Shown in pieces: positions 24,607-33,093 of a stretch of DNA of 39,825 nt. Made by a program: the position numbers and the translations under genes. Where the stretch lies: assembly GCA_934086145.1 (NCBI GenBank), contig CAKOHV010000019.1, positions 1-39,825 of the forward strand, read 5' to 3'. Within the stretch, counting starts at the first letter, position 1; each line of letters begins with the position of its first letter. Under the pieces are notes generated by a model that worked only from the letters and a program-made list of their open reading frames with translations, did not search any database and was not told where the DNA came from. Origin of the DNA: an uncultured Bacilli bacterium. GTDB lineage: Bacteria > Bacillota_I > Bacilli_A > RF39 > UBA660.

Positions 24607-26691
24607 TTATATTTTAGTAATACTTTTATGATTTTTTAATAGTTTTTTAATGCCAAAGTTTTTAGCAAAAGCAACCGTAATGAAATCGCCTTTAACTTCA
24701 ATGACAACTCCACGGCCGTATTGCATATGCATGATGACATCGCCTTCTTTAAAGTCAACATCATCATGTTTATAAAGTTCTTCTTTATTAATTTTTTCTT
24801 CTTCAAACATATTAATGTTTTCAACATCTAGTAAACTAGGATCAATTTCTTTGATAAAACGACTAGGTGGATTAATAACATCCTTACCATATAGGATTCG
24901 TCTTTTAGCATTAGATATGTATAGTTTTTCTTTAGCACGGGTTATCCCAACATAACATAGACGACGTTCTTCTTCTAGGCCTCCTTCTTCACAGAAAGAG
25001 TTTTGATGAGGAAAGATTCCTTCTTCCATTCCAATTAGGAAGACAACGTCAAATTCTAAACCTTTGGCACTATGAATTGTCATTAAGGTTACAACATCTT
25101 CATCTTCTTGATGCTCTGTAACATCGGCTATAAGACTTATTTCCTCTAAAAAATCGGCAAGGGACTCAGAACCGGTGCGATCTTCAAAGGTTTTAGTAAT
25201 TGATTTAAATTCTTCTAAGTTATCAAGACGTAATTCATTTTCAAGTGATTTATCACTTTCATATTCAGCTTTCATATTGGTTTCATCAAGGATTAAGTCA
25301 ATTAAATCAGTTAGAGTTAAGTCTTCACTTTTCTTAGTTAAATCTAAGATTAAATCTTTAAATTCTTTTTCACGACCCGTTTCTATCGCTTCAAAAAGAG
25401 AAATATTTTGCTCTTTGGCAAGTGTTTCAATTTTTTGGATTGTTGAAGGGCCGATGCCTCTTTTAGGAACATTGATAACACGACGTAAGCTTATTTCATC
25501 ATTATTATTTAAAATTAAGCGTAAGTAACAAATTAAATCCTTTATTTCTTTACGAGAATAGAAATAATAACTACCAACAACTTTATAAGGAATATTAGCT
25601 TTTAAAAACATTTCTTCAACTAAACGAGCTTGGGCATTAGTTCGATATAATACACTAATGTTCTTTTTTTCATAGCCTTGTTCTAAAAGTCTTTTGATTT
25701 CATCTAAAACAAGATTTATTTCATGTTTACCATCATAAGCACGTAAGTATTTAACTTTACTTCCCTCGCCTTTGCTACTCCAAAGTTTTTTATCTTTTCG
25801 TTCTTTATTATTTTTTATAACAGAGTTAGCCGTATCTAAGATACTAGTTGTCGAGCGATAATTTTCTTCTAAAGGAATAACCTTAGCATTTTTATAATCT
25901 TTTTCAAAATTTAAAATATTACGGAAATTGGCACCTCTAAACATATAAATTGATTGATCAGGGTCGCCAACAATAAAAATATTTTGATATTTGCGAGCAA
26001 GGAGTTTAGATAATTTATACTGAACACCGTTAGTATCTTGATACTCATCAATTAAAATATATTGGTACTTTTCTTGATAATTGTCTAAGACATCTTTATG
26101 CTCGGTAAATAATTTAACAGGTAAACGAAGTAAATCATCAAAATCAACAGAATTATTTTTTTGTAAGACTTCCATATACTGATAGTATACTTCAACAGCT
26201 ACTTTGTCTTGAGGAGTACGAGCAGTATTATTAATCTCATCATCAGTTGGCATATCATTTTTAAAGGAACTTATTCTATTTCTAATAAAGGATGGGGGAT
26301 TATTTTTAGGATCATAGCCATTATCTTTTAAGATTTTTTTTATAATAGAGACAACATCATCACTATCTAAGATGGAAAAATTGCGATCTAGGTTTAATAA
26401 GGGCGCATTTTCTCTGATGATGCGAACACCAAAGGAGTGAAAGGTTCCGACAAAAGCTTGGTTATCAGGAACTAATTTTTCCAAACGTTCTTTCATTTCG
26501 TGAGCAGCCTTGTTAGTAAACGTGATAGCCAAAATATTATAGGAAGGAATTCCCTTCGCGATTAAATTAGCGATACGAGTTGTTAAGACCTTTGTTTTAC
26601 CAGAACCAGCTCCGGCAATTACTAAACATGGACCATCAATATGTTCGACAGCCTCTTTTTGTTTATCGTTTAAATTAGCTAAATAATTCAT
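24607..26691 (-). CDS. pcrA: UvrD/PcrA-type DNA helicase
   Basis: About 694 aa. Superfamily 1 helicase motifs in order: LNDKQKEAV, Walker A AGAGSGKT (motif I), FTNKAAHEM (Ia), DEYQDTN (II), VGDPDQSIYMFRGA (III), LEENYRST (IV), TIHSAKGLEFDVVF (V) and VGITRAKEKLYI (VI). PcrA unwinds DNA in replication, repair and plasmid rolling-circle replication. The C-terminal Tudor-like tail (VIMHMQYGRGVV) is also typical. ATG 26691 is preferred because the residue alignment starts at MNYLANLNDKQ; an upstream TTG (26715) would add eight unmatched residues. Confidence 0.93.
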   Translation of the reverse strand: MNYLANLNDKQKEAVEHIDGPCLVIAGAGSGKTKVLTTRIANLIAKGIPSYNILAITFTNKAAHEMKERLEKLVPDNQAFVGTFHSFGVRIIRENAPLLNLDRNFSILDSDDVVSIIKKILKDNGYDPKNNPPSFIRNRISSFKNDMPTDDEINNTARTPQDKVAVEVYYQYMEVLQKNNSVDFDDLLRLPVKLFTEHKDVLDNYQEKYQYILIDEYQDTNGVQYKLSKLLARKYQNIFIVGDPDQSIYMFRGANFRNILNFEKDYKNAKVIPLEENYRSTTSILDTANSVIKNNKERKDKKLWSSKGEGSKVKYLRAYDGKHEINLVLDEIKRLLEQGYEKKNISVLYRTNAQARLVEEMFLKANIPYKVVGSYYFYSRKEIKDLICYLRLILNNNDEISLRRVINVPKRGIGPSTIQKIETLAKEQNISLFEAIETGREKEFKDLILDLTKKSEDLTLTDLIDLILDETNMKAEYESDKSLENELRLDNLEEFKSITKTFEDRTGSESLADFLEEISLIADVTEHQEDEDVVTLMTIHSAKGLEFDVVFLIGMEEGIFPHQNSFCEEGGLEEERRLCYVGITRAKEKLYISNAKRRILYGKDVINPPSRFIKEIDPSLLDVENINMFEEEKINKEELYKHDDVDFKEGDVIMHMQYGRGVVIEVKGDFITVAFAKNFGIKKLLKNHKSITKI

Positions 26692-26744
26692 GTTGCACAC
26701 TTCTTTCCAAACCAATTATATCATGAAACAAAATTATCTCATAG

Positions 26745-26769
26745 AAAAAAGAAGTACAATGTACTTCTT
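26745..26769 (-). terminator. Terminator of the 27124/26768 pair
   Basis: Perfect 9-bp inverted repeat (26749-26757 with 26761-26769) with a 3-nt loop, followed on the minus strand by six T. Confidence 0.75.
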
Positions 26770-27127
26770 ATAAATGTTCCATAATAGCAATATTTTTTTC
26801 CATTTTAGCAACCAAGTCATCTTTATCATATTTAGAGAAAATATCATCAAATGCTGTTGGTTCTATTAGAAACATACTATAAAATCTTTGGAAAGCATCT
26901 TTATAATTACTAATACCAAGATCTTTTAAATATTTTATATTAGTTAAGACAATATGAGAATTATCATTTAAAGCACTTAAACTATTCTTTGGAATATCTT
27001 CTTTAAAATCTTCGATAAACTTTTCTTCAAATCCAACTTCTTTTAAGAAAGCTAAATCAGGTTTTTGGTTATCTAAGTTTTCAAATAATTCATTGTCTAT
27101 TGCTTTGATTGTATCTTGTTCTATCAT
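26768..27127 (-). CDS. Hypothetical helical protein, coupled to the 780-aa protein
   Basis: 119 aa, all-helical and acidic. A segment reading NIKYLKDLGI followed by a second helix and a proline-marked turn (about 60-95) resembles the helical repeats of the protein encoded just upstream. The start overlaps the upstream stop as ATGA (27124-27127), so the two are translated together and probably act together. No family recognised. Confidence 0.65.
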   Translation of the reverse strand: MIEQDTIKAIDNELFENLDNQKPDLAFLKEVGFEEKFIEDFKEDIPKNSLSALNDNSHIVLTNIKYLKDLGISNYKDAFQRFYSMFLIEPTAFDDIFSKYDKDDLVAKMEKNIAIMEHL

Positions 27128-29457
27128 AATGTTGGACCTCCCATTTCTTCAGCTATGTTTAAACCTAAAAATTGATTCATTAGCTTAATGATAACTGAGG
27201 CATCTTTTTGTGAATTATATAGTAAAGAAACGATAGTTAATTCTTTATTTAAGTCTTCTACTTTTTCTTCTTTATCTGTTAATGAAGTAATCAAGTAATA
27301 CAAGTTTCTTTCAAATTTATTTTTAGAGAAGTATTCATCTTGGAATTTATAAGTATTCTTGTCTACAATTTCTAAAGAAGAATCACTTTCTAAAGTATTT
27401 TTAATTTCTAAAGCTCTAGCTTGAACTTCAGGGTTCGCAATAGCAATTGTTTTATAACTATCAGCATTATTAGCATAATAACCATTTAAACTTTCAATTA
27501 AAATGGAAATGATATCATTATATTTAGCACCTTCTTTAGCTAAATTTTCATTATTGTCTTCTCTGCTTGGTATTTCTGGTAAAGTTACATCTTTATAAAC
27601 TTCTTGGAATTCGGCAGGAATATAAACAACTTTTTTGCAATAGCCTGAATCGTCTACATAACTTTCGCCTTTATCTGTTAAATATTTTATTTTCTTTAAC
27701 ACTGGGTTTGTTTCGACACTCATTATTTCAGGAGTTGTTCTTAAAACTTCTTCAGCACCAATTTCAATCAATGAATCAATAGAATTTTCTAATTCGATTG
27801 GAGTTTTGAAGTAGATATCAATTTCATTTTTGCCATTACGACGACCAGCGCTTATACCATATTCCTTAAGGACTTCATTTACCCCAATACTATTTTGATT
27901 TGGTTGAATTAAAGAAGGTTCAATATATTTACTTTGTTTTTCATCAAAAGTAATATCATATTTGGCAGCATCTTCGATTGAAGAATAGTAAGCCGCAGGA
28001 TTAGAAATTAAAAGGTAATTTGAATTATCAACTTTGCCATTTTTCTTTTCAATCATTGTTATATTAGCTTGCATCTGTTCTAAATGTAAGCTTATTATTG
28101 AAGAAGTAATCAAAATTATGTCTTTAATAGTTTCTTCTTTGATTCCTTTGCTTCTAAATAAATTTATCTTAGATGGTAATTCTTTGTCTGCTAATAGTAC
28201 GTATGAATCTTTAATGAAATAAATATTTTCTTCAGAAGTTCCAAGAGCTTTTAGTTCTTCTAAGTTTCTTTTTATAACTTCTTCATCGCAATTTTTTAAG
28301 ATTTTTATAGCTTGTTCTTTTTGAGTAAAGTTATTAGGGTCTAATCCTAAATTAGCAAAAAATTCTTCATCACTTATTTCATCTTTTTTTTCTTCGTCTA
28401 CTTCGACAATGGGAATAATGTCTGTATTTTCACTACCATAAATATCTTGAGCGCTTGGCTTTGTTAAATCTTCTTCTTTTTCTTCATTTTTTTCTTCTGC
28501 AACGTTTTCAACTACATCTTCTTTAGTTTCTTCATCTTCTTCAGCTATTTTTTTAGCTTCTTCAAATGTTACAAAAGGATTTTCTTCTTGCACATTTTCA
28601 GAAATTATCTCAGCTTTAGGAGTTAACTCAGTAGGTTGGGTTGTATCTTCTTTTACAGAGGGAATTTGATCAGCAAAAATACCAACATTTTTAGACTCTT
28701 CAACAAGTGGACTAGCTAGTTCAATAACTGGTTCTGGTTCTTCTTTAACTTCTTCCTCTTCGATTGCTTCAGTAACTTGATCAGTATTTATTTTACCTTG
28801 TAATACTTGATCATTAAATTGTTTCAATTCTTCTTCTGGGAATAGAATTAATTTACTAGCAACGGCAATTTCGCTTTCTGATAAAGCATATGTTTTAGAG
28901 AAACTACTGATTTTTCTTAAGATATCACCAATGTAATTTCTTGTATATGTTTCAGCTCCACCTAGGACATCACTTATAATACGACCAAGCTCATGACTTG
29001 CTCTTTCATAGTCAGCAATTTGTTCTTCTAATTCCTCAGCTTTGATTCCATTATCTTCAATATGTTTACGCAATGATTCTATTTTTTCTGTTGTCTTTAA
29101 AATATCGTCACATATATGATTTTTTAAACTTTCAACGTCTGATATGTTTAACAATTTTTCGCGCATAGCTGAATTATCAAATTCAACTTCCATTAAACCA
29201 AAGAAGCGTTGTAAATCAGCATTTTTTTCAAATTCCTCAATCCACATTCTCGTCTCGTCAGGTCCTACTTCAACAGCCTTTTGATTAAGGTTTAACTCGT
29301 TTAGAGACTCACTTTCTTTAGTTAATTCTTCTGTACTTCTATTTTTATCTTCTATTAATGTATCCTTTTCAGCAACCAGTTCTCCTTTTATACAACTATT
29401 GTTACCGATTAGATTATAAAGGATTGTTAATAATTCTTGATTAGTTCTTATGGCCAC
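27124..29457 (-). CDS. Large hypothetical protein with coiled coil, acidic linker and mTERF-like helical repeats
   Basis: About 777 aa, no signal or transmembrane segment. Parts seen (numbered from the farthest in-frame start, 29466): helical N-terminus with coiled coil (about 75-220), a disordered Glu/Val-rich acidic linker (230-370), then helical repeats. Two stretches (about 385-465 and 555-600) repeat a 'leucine helix, LG/KG turn, helix, proline-containing turn' pattern (for example LEELKALGTSEENI and IKYLTDKG after TTPEIMSVE) reminiscent of mTERF motifs. A C-terminal helical domain follows. I chose GTG 29457 because GAGGTG lies 6 nt ahead, while GTG 29466 lies inside that SD. Function unknown; resemblance to mTERF is by eye only. 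Confidence 0.7.
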   Translation of the reverse strand: MAIRTNQELLTILYNLIGNNSCIKGELVAEKDTLIEDKNRSTEELTKESESLNELNLNQKAVEVGPDETRMWIEEFEKNADLQRFFGLMEVEFDNSAMREKLLNISDVESLKNHICDDILKTTEKIESLRKHIEDNGIKAEELEEQIADYERASHELGRIISDVLGGAETYTRNYIGDILRKISSFSKTYALSESEIAVASKLILFPEEELKQFNDQVLQGKINTDQVTEAIEEEEVKEEPEPVIELASPLVEESKNVGIFADQIPSVKEDTTQPTELTPKAEIISENVQEENPFVTFEEAKKIAEEDEETKEDVVENVAEEKNEEKEEDLTKPSAQDIYGSENTDIIPIVEVDEEKKDEISDEEFFANLGLDPNNFTQKEQAIKILKNCDEEVIKRNLEELKALGTSEENIYFIKDSYVLLADKELPSKINLFRSKGIKEETIKDIILITSSIISLHLEQMQANITMIEKKNGKVDNSNYLLISNPAAYYSSIEDAAKYDITFDEKQSKYIEPSLIQPNQNSIGVNEVLKEYGISAGRRNGKNEIDIYFKTPIELENSIDSLIEIGAEEVLRTTPEIMSVETNPVLKKIKYLTDKGESYVDDSGYCKKVVYIPAEFQEVYKDVTLPEIPSREDNNENLAKEGAKYNDIISILIESLNGYYANNADSYKTIAIANPEVQARALEIKNTLESDSSLEIVDKNTYKFQDEYFSKNKFERNLYYLITSLTDKEEKVEDLNKELTIVSLLYNSQKDASVIIKLMNQFLGLNIAEEMGGPTL

Positions 29458-29587
29458 TATACACACCTCGCTTATTATGTCTCAATTATAACAGAATGGA
29501 TTTTAAAAGTAAATCATTTTATTTTCTTTTTATGTACACCACTTAACATTGTCACGAATATAATAAAGTGATCTTAGGAGGGATTAA

Positions 29588-30595
29588 ATGAAAAAAAATA
29601 TTATTATCTCTATGAGTTGTTTATTGTTAATTTTTGCTATTATATTTGTAAATAAGAAAGAACAGAATGTTAATGACACAAAAAAATTAGAAAAAGTAAA
29701 AGTAGCAGAAGTTACACATAGTATCTTTTATGCACCTTTTTATGTGGCTTTAGAAAATGGATATTTTAAAGATGAAGGATTAGATGTGGAAGTTATTTTA
29801 ACTAGTGGAGCTGATAAAGTGAGTGCAGCAGTATTATCGAAAACTGTTGATATTGGCTTTGCAGGACCAGAATCAGCTATTTATGTCTACAAAAATGGAG
29901 AAAAAGACTATTTAGTAACATTTGCAGGGCTTACTAAAAGAGATGGTCAATTTATTGTATCACGTAAAAAAATTGACAATTTTAAAATGGAAGACTTGTA
30001 TGGTAAGGAAGTGTTAGTGGGAAGAGCAGGTGGTATGCCTTCACTAAATTTCTTAAATGGATTAAAAAATGAAAAAACAGATAAAAATAAAATTAAAATA
30101 AATACAAGTATAGATTTTGCTTCTTTATCAGGGACATTCATCAGTGGTGTTGGTGATTTTGTAAATTTATTTGAACCTAATGCAACAAAATTAGAAAAAG
30201 AAGGGCTTGGTTACGTAGTAGGTAGTGTCGGAAAATTTTCCGGAGAAATGCCATATACAGCGTTCTATGCTCGTAAAAGTTATTTTAATAACAATACAGA
30301 TAAAATCAAGAAATTTAATGCAGCTATAAATAAAGGACTTGACTATGTAAAAAATCATAGTGATATAGAAATAGCAAAAAGTATATTAGCGCAATTTCCA
30401 GATAATTCTTTAAACGATGTAGAATTAATAGTAAAAAGGTACCGTGAGGCAGATAGTTGGTTAGATAATACTACTATTACCGAAAAATCATATAAAAATT
30501 TAGAGAATATAATGATAGATAATAATTTACTCGATGATTTTGTATCATTTAATGATTTAGTTAAAAACTTAAATGAAACCACTTCTCAAAGTTAA
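29588..30595 (+). CDS. NMT1/ThiY-like substrate-binding protein of an ABC importer
   Basis: 335 aa. An N-terminal hydrophobic segment (about 4-22) lacks a clear lipobox, so it is a signal anchor rather than an obvious lipoprotein. The mature part has the family's opening VTHSIFYAPFYVALENGYFKDEG, then a segment ending in VDIGFAGPESAI and a GRAGGMPS loop. Relatives bind pyrimidine thiamine precursors, sulfonates or nitrate; the ligand here cannot be read from sequence and there is no TPP riboswitch upstream. A very strong SD (AGGAGGG, 29576-29582) and a TATAAT (29559-29564) precede it. It overlaps the ATPase gene by 23 nt. First gene of an operon broken twice downstream. Confidence 0.87.
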   Translation: MKKNIIISMSCLLLIFAIIFVNKKEQNVNDTKKLEKVKVAEVTHSIFYAPFYVALENGYFKDEGLDVEVILTSGADKVSAAVLSKTVDIGFAGPESAIYVYKNGEKDYLVTFAGLTKRDGQFIVSRKKIDNFKMEDLYGKEVLVGRAGGMPSLNFLNGLKNEKTDKNKIKINTSIDFASLSGTFISGVGDFVNLFEPNATKLEKEGLGYVVGSVGKFSGEMPYTAFYARKSYFNNNTDKIKKFNAAINKGLDYVKNHSDIEIAKSILAQFPDNSLNDVELIVKRYREADSWLDNTTITEKSYKNLENIMIDNNLLDDFVSFNDLVKNLNETTSQS

Positions 30596-31001
30596 AAATT
30601 TGTCAAAAAAGTATAATACTATTAACGGGGAAATTGAAGCAATTAAAAACGTGAGTTTTGAAGTTAAAAATGGTGAATTTATAGCTATTATTGGAACAAG
30701 TGGTTGTGGAAAAAGTACACTTCTTTCAATATTAGCAGGCTTAGAAGAAAAAAGTAATGGGGATATAACTTACTATAATGATAAAGATGATGTAAAAATC
30801 GGTTATATGTTACAAGAAGATGCTTTATTTGAACATTATTCAATTTTAGATAATGTTTTACTTGGGCTAAAAATACAAAAAAAGTTAAATCAAGAAAATA
30901 AAGAATATGTATTAAAACTTTTAGAAAAATATCAATTAGCTAAATTTAAAACAAAAAAGCCACATGAGTTATCTGGAGGTATGAAACAAAGAGTTGCTTG
31001 A
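30573..31001 (+). CDS. ABC ATPase, N-terminal part (gene interrupted by the 6.7-kb element)
   Basis: 142 codons carrying Walker A GTSGCGKST (about 41-49), the Q-loop MLQEDALF and the ABC signature LSGGMKQRV, then a TGA supplied by the element end at 30999-31001. The rest (Walker B, D-loop, H-loop) lies at 37732-38061. Together they make 251 residues, the normal size for ThiZ/SsuB-type ATPases. Alone this half cannot hydrolyse ATP. The overlap with the binding-protein gene and the later overlap with the permease show an originally intact operon. Confidence 0.9.
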   Translation: MKPLLKVKNLSKKYNTINGEIEAIKNVSFEVKNGEFIAIIGTSGCGKSTLLSILAGLEEKSNGDITYYNDKDDVKIGYMLQEDALFEHYSILDNVLLGLKIQKKLNQENKEYVLKLLEKYQLAKFKTKKPHELSGGMKQRVA

Positions 31002-31015
31002 GTATTATAAAGACA
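30991..31015. other. attL of the 6.7-kb element
   Basis: Core GAGTTGCTT (30991-30999) overlaps the arm TTGAGTATTATAAAGACA (30998-31015). The flank left of the core belongs to the ATPase gene. The probable crossover dinucleotide is GT (30993-30994), at the centre of the attP dyad. Confidence 0.8.
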
Positions 31016-31040
31016 AAAAACGTTTCATTTGAGAAACGTC
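31014..31040 (-). terminator. Terminator of the PrsW operon
   Basis: ACGTTTC (31020-31026) pairs with GAAACGT (31033-31039) around a 6-nt loop, and five T follow on the minus strand. It abuts the protease stop codon. Confidence 0.7.
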
Positions 31041-32191
31041 TATTTTTTATTTGATTCGAGTTGCTTAGCATCATCAATTTGTTTTAGTCCTAGGTTAATA
31101 AAATAGATAATAACTAACCAAGCAGCAATAGTTAAGCTTATTTGAACTATATAATATGGTAATTCAATTGGCATATCCCAGATGGCATGACAAATGGCAG
31201 AAATAAGACAAAGGATAATAAATCTTCGATCGTTTAAGTTTTCTTTTTTTAATTTATCAAAGCCTTTAACGTACATTAAAGCTGCACCCTCGATGGCGGC
31301 CCAGGCAACATGACCTCCTGGAGCTAAGAAGCCACGCAACCCAATTATTTGTAACATAGCTTCATCCCCACCACTTAAACCAAATTTCAAAATATAGCCA
31401 GCAGTTTCAAAAGCTGCAAAACCAGCTCCGACAGCAGCACCAACTAGTAAGCCATTTAAAATATATTCACTCTTTTTACTTTTAAATAAGAAGACAGCAA
31501 CAATGACAGCCTTGGCAGCTTCTTCTATTAGGCCAACCATGATTGCTCCTTTATAGTCAAGTTCACCAACAGGAATTATGTCAAAATAAAGAATTGCTAA
31601 TAAAAGAGATAAGGCACCACCTAAGATAAAGTATTTTAAAACTTTATAAAAAGGGATATTTTTAAATAAATTAATCTCAAAGAAGAAAATTAAAATAGAT
31701 ACCGGAACAGCAAAAGCACCTAAGATAATCATGGCTGGTAAAAAATTAAGATTGCCATAATTAATATAGCCGATTCTTGTAGCAATATAAGCAATTAAAA
31801 AGAAAATAAATATTTTAAAATAAACCCAAGCCCTTGCATTTTGAGGCTTAAGATCTTTAACATCAGGGGTTGTTGTTTTACTACCACAAACAAATACCTC
31901 ATCTAAATCTTCGTCAGTATGTTTCTTAAAAGTATCTTTAAATAAATCTTTGAAAGTTACATAGTTTTTACTAGTTGCGCCGGTTATTTTGTCTAAGTTC
32001 TCATTTATGATATTTTGGGTTGTTTTCTTTTGAATTGGAAAGCCACATTTAGGACAAGTACTATCATTTTCGCTTACATTAGTACCACATTCTGGGCATA
32101 CCTTAATACTTAATTTAATACCACAATGGGGACACACTTTAGCACTAGATGAAACTTCTTTATGACATTCACTACATTTTATTAAAGCCAT
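31040..32191 (-). CDS. PrsW-family intramembrane protease with two N-terminal zinc ribbons
   Basis: 383 aa. Two four-cysteine zinc ribbons (Cys 6/9/20/23 and 32/35/46/49) are followed by a linker and about eight transmembrane helices. PrsW motifs: EEAAK (about 223-227), AFE (about 260-262), GHVAW with His about 294, and CHAIWD with His about 335. PrsW proteases cut single-pass membrane proteins, classically the anti-sigma factor RsiW in B. subtilis. I start at ATG 32191, 7 nt after AGGAGGT and 1 nt past the upstream stop; the GTG at 32200 touches the SD. Its operon partner is a single-pass protein with an identical N-terminal zinc ribbon, a natural candidate substrate (inference). Confidence 0.85.
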   Translation of the reverse strand: MALIKCSECHKEVSSSAKVCPHCGIKLSIKVCPECGTNVSENDSTCPKCGFPIQKKTTQNIINENLDKITGATSKNYVTFKDLFKDTFKKHTDEDLDEVFVCGSKTTTPDVKDLKPQNARAWVYFKIFIFFLIAYIATRIGYINYGNLNFLPAMIILGAFAVPVSILIFFFEINLFKNIPFYKVLKYFILGGALSLLLAILYFDIIPVGELDYKGAIMVGLIEEAAKAVIVAVFLFKSKKSEYILNGLLVGAAVGAGFAAFETAGYILKFGLSGGDEAMLQIIGLRGFLAPGGHVAWAAIEGAALMYVKGFDKLKKENLNDRRFIILCLISAICHAIWDMPIELPYYIVQISLTIAAWLVIIYFINLGLKQIDDAKQLESNKK

Positions 32192-32192
32192 A

Positions 32193-32912
32193 TTATGCAC
32201 CTCCTACAGTAAATGTTGTAATTATATGTTCAACTAAGTTATTTATTTCTGTTGTATTAGTATTTTCTTCTTTACTACCAAACATATATACTTGATTATT
32301 AATAACAACAGCATATCGATTGTCAACAACTAGGTGGTTATTAACAGTATAATTATAGGCTAGACCATAAACTAGTTTATTGCCGATGTTCCCAGATAAT
32401 AAATCTATAGTAATTTTTAAATCACTGTATTCGCCACGCATATAATCAGTAAATTTGTTTAAAAATTGAACAGCATTGTTAAAATTTTCATATTTACCAA
32501 TCATTACATATGGTATTACTGCAGTATTATTGTTAACATTCTTTGACAAATAAATAAATCCATCTTGACCTATTGTTACTTTGTATTCACTAGGATACTC
32601 AAATGAGACCCCAGAAGTTGAATCTGTATACACTTGATATCCATTATTCTGAGATGGTGCAGTTGTCGGTTGATTAGGACTTGGTGTATTATTTGTCGTA
32701 TTTTTATTTTGATTCAGTAGCAAAAAGCCAATAACTAAAATAGCAAGAATAAATAAGTATTTGTATTTATCTTTACTAATTAAAGCATTTTTTTGTTTTT
32801 GTTCCTTGGTAGAATTGTCTTTTGATGTATTTAATTCATAGCCACATTTAGGACAAGTTTCTGCCTTGTCACTTATTTCATGGTTACATTCTGGGCACTT
32901 TATCAGGGCCAT
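32193..32912 (-). CDS. Zinc-ribbon, single-pass membrane protein with PsbP-like external domain
   Basis: 239 aa. The N-terminal zinc ribbon has Cys 6/9/20/23, the same spacing and the same MALIKC opening as the adjacent protease. One transmembrane helix (about 51-67), a Pro/Asn-rich linker (about 70-92) and an external domain of about 145 residues (SGVSFEYPSEYKVTIG onward) resemble PsbP-like folds. Orientation is N-in/C-out, as in anti-sigma substrates of PrsW. A strong promoter and GGAGGAG site precede the ATG. Probable sensor or substrate partner of the PrsW-like protease. Confidence 0.72.
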   Translation of the reverse strand: MALIKCPECNHEISDKAETCPKCGYELNTSKDNSTKEQKQKNALISKDKYKYLFILAILVIGFLLLNQNKNTTNNTPSPNQPTTAPSQNNGYQVYTDSTSGVSFEYPSEYKVTIGQDGFIYLSKNVNNNTAVIPYVMIGKYENFNNAVQFLNKFTDYMRGEYSDLKITIDLLSGNIGNKLVYGLAYNYTVNNHLVVDNRYAVVINNQVYMFGSKEENTNTTEINNLVEHIITTFTVGGA

Positions 32913-32963
32913 ATAAACTCCTCCTCATTAAAAGATAATTTAACTTAATCTTTTCTTTACTTC

Positions 32964-32992
32964 ATTATATTTTAAATAAGGTTAATTGACAA
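32964..32992 (-). promoter_or_regulatory. Promoter of the zinc-ribbon/PrsW operon
   Basis: Minus strand: -35 TTGTCA (32992-32987), 17-nt spacer, -10 TATAAT (32969-32964). It is one of the best sigma-A matches in the window. Confidence 0.7.
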
Positions 32993-32997
32993 TTGAC

Positions 32998-33028
32998 TTG
33001 CCAGTTAATCCATTGCTTTTACTGGCAA
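32998..33028. promoter_or_regulatory. 8-bp dyad between the divergent promoters (operator or attenuator)
   Basis: TTGCCAGT (32998-33005) and ACTGGCAA (33021-33028) are perfect inverted repeats separated by 15 nt, followed on the plus strand by seven T. The dyad lies just upstream of the PrsW-operon -35 and ahead of the HTH gene's TATAAT (33066-33071). It could be the HTH protein's operator or a plus-strand terminator. Confidence 0.5.
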
Positions 33029-33093
33029 TTTTTTTAGTAATCTGTTTATAAAGAAATTTATATAGTATAATTGTTTGAAGAGGTGAATTTAAC

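Noticed and set aside
29467..29587. TPP or other riboswitch ahead of the ThiY-like importer gene
   Set aside because: The 121-bp gap has no recognisable riboswitch core; only a TATAAT and a strong SD are visible.
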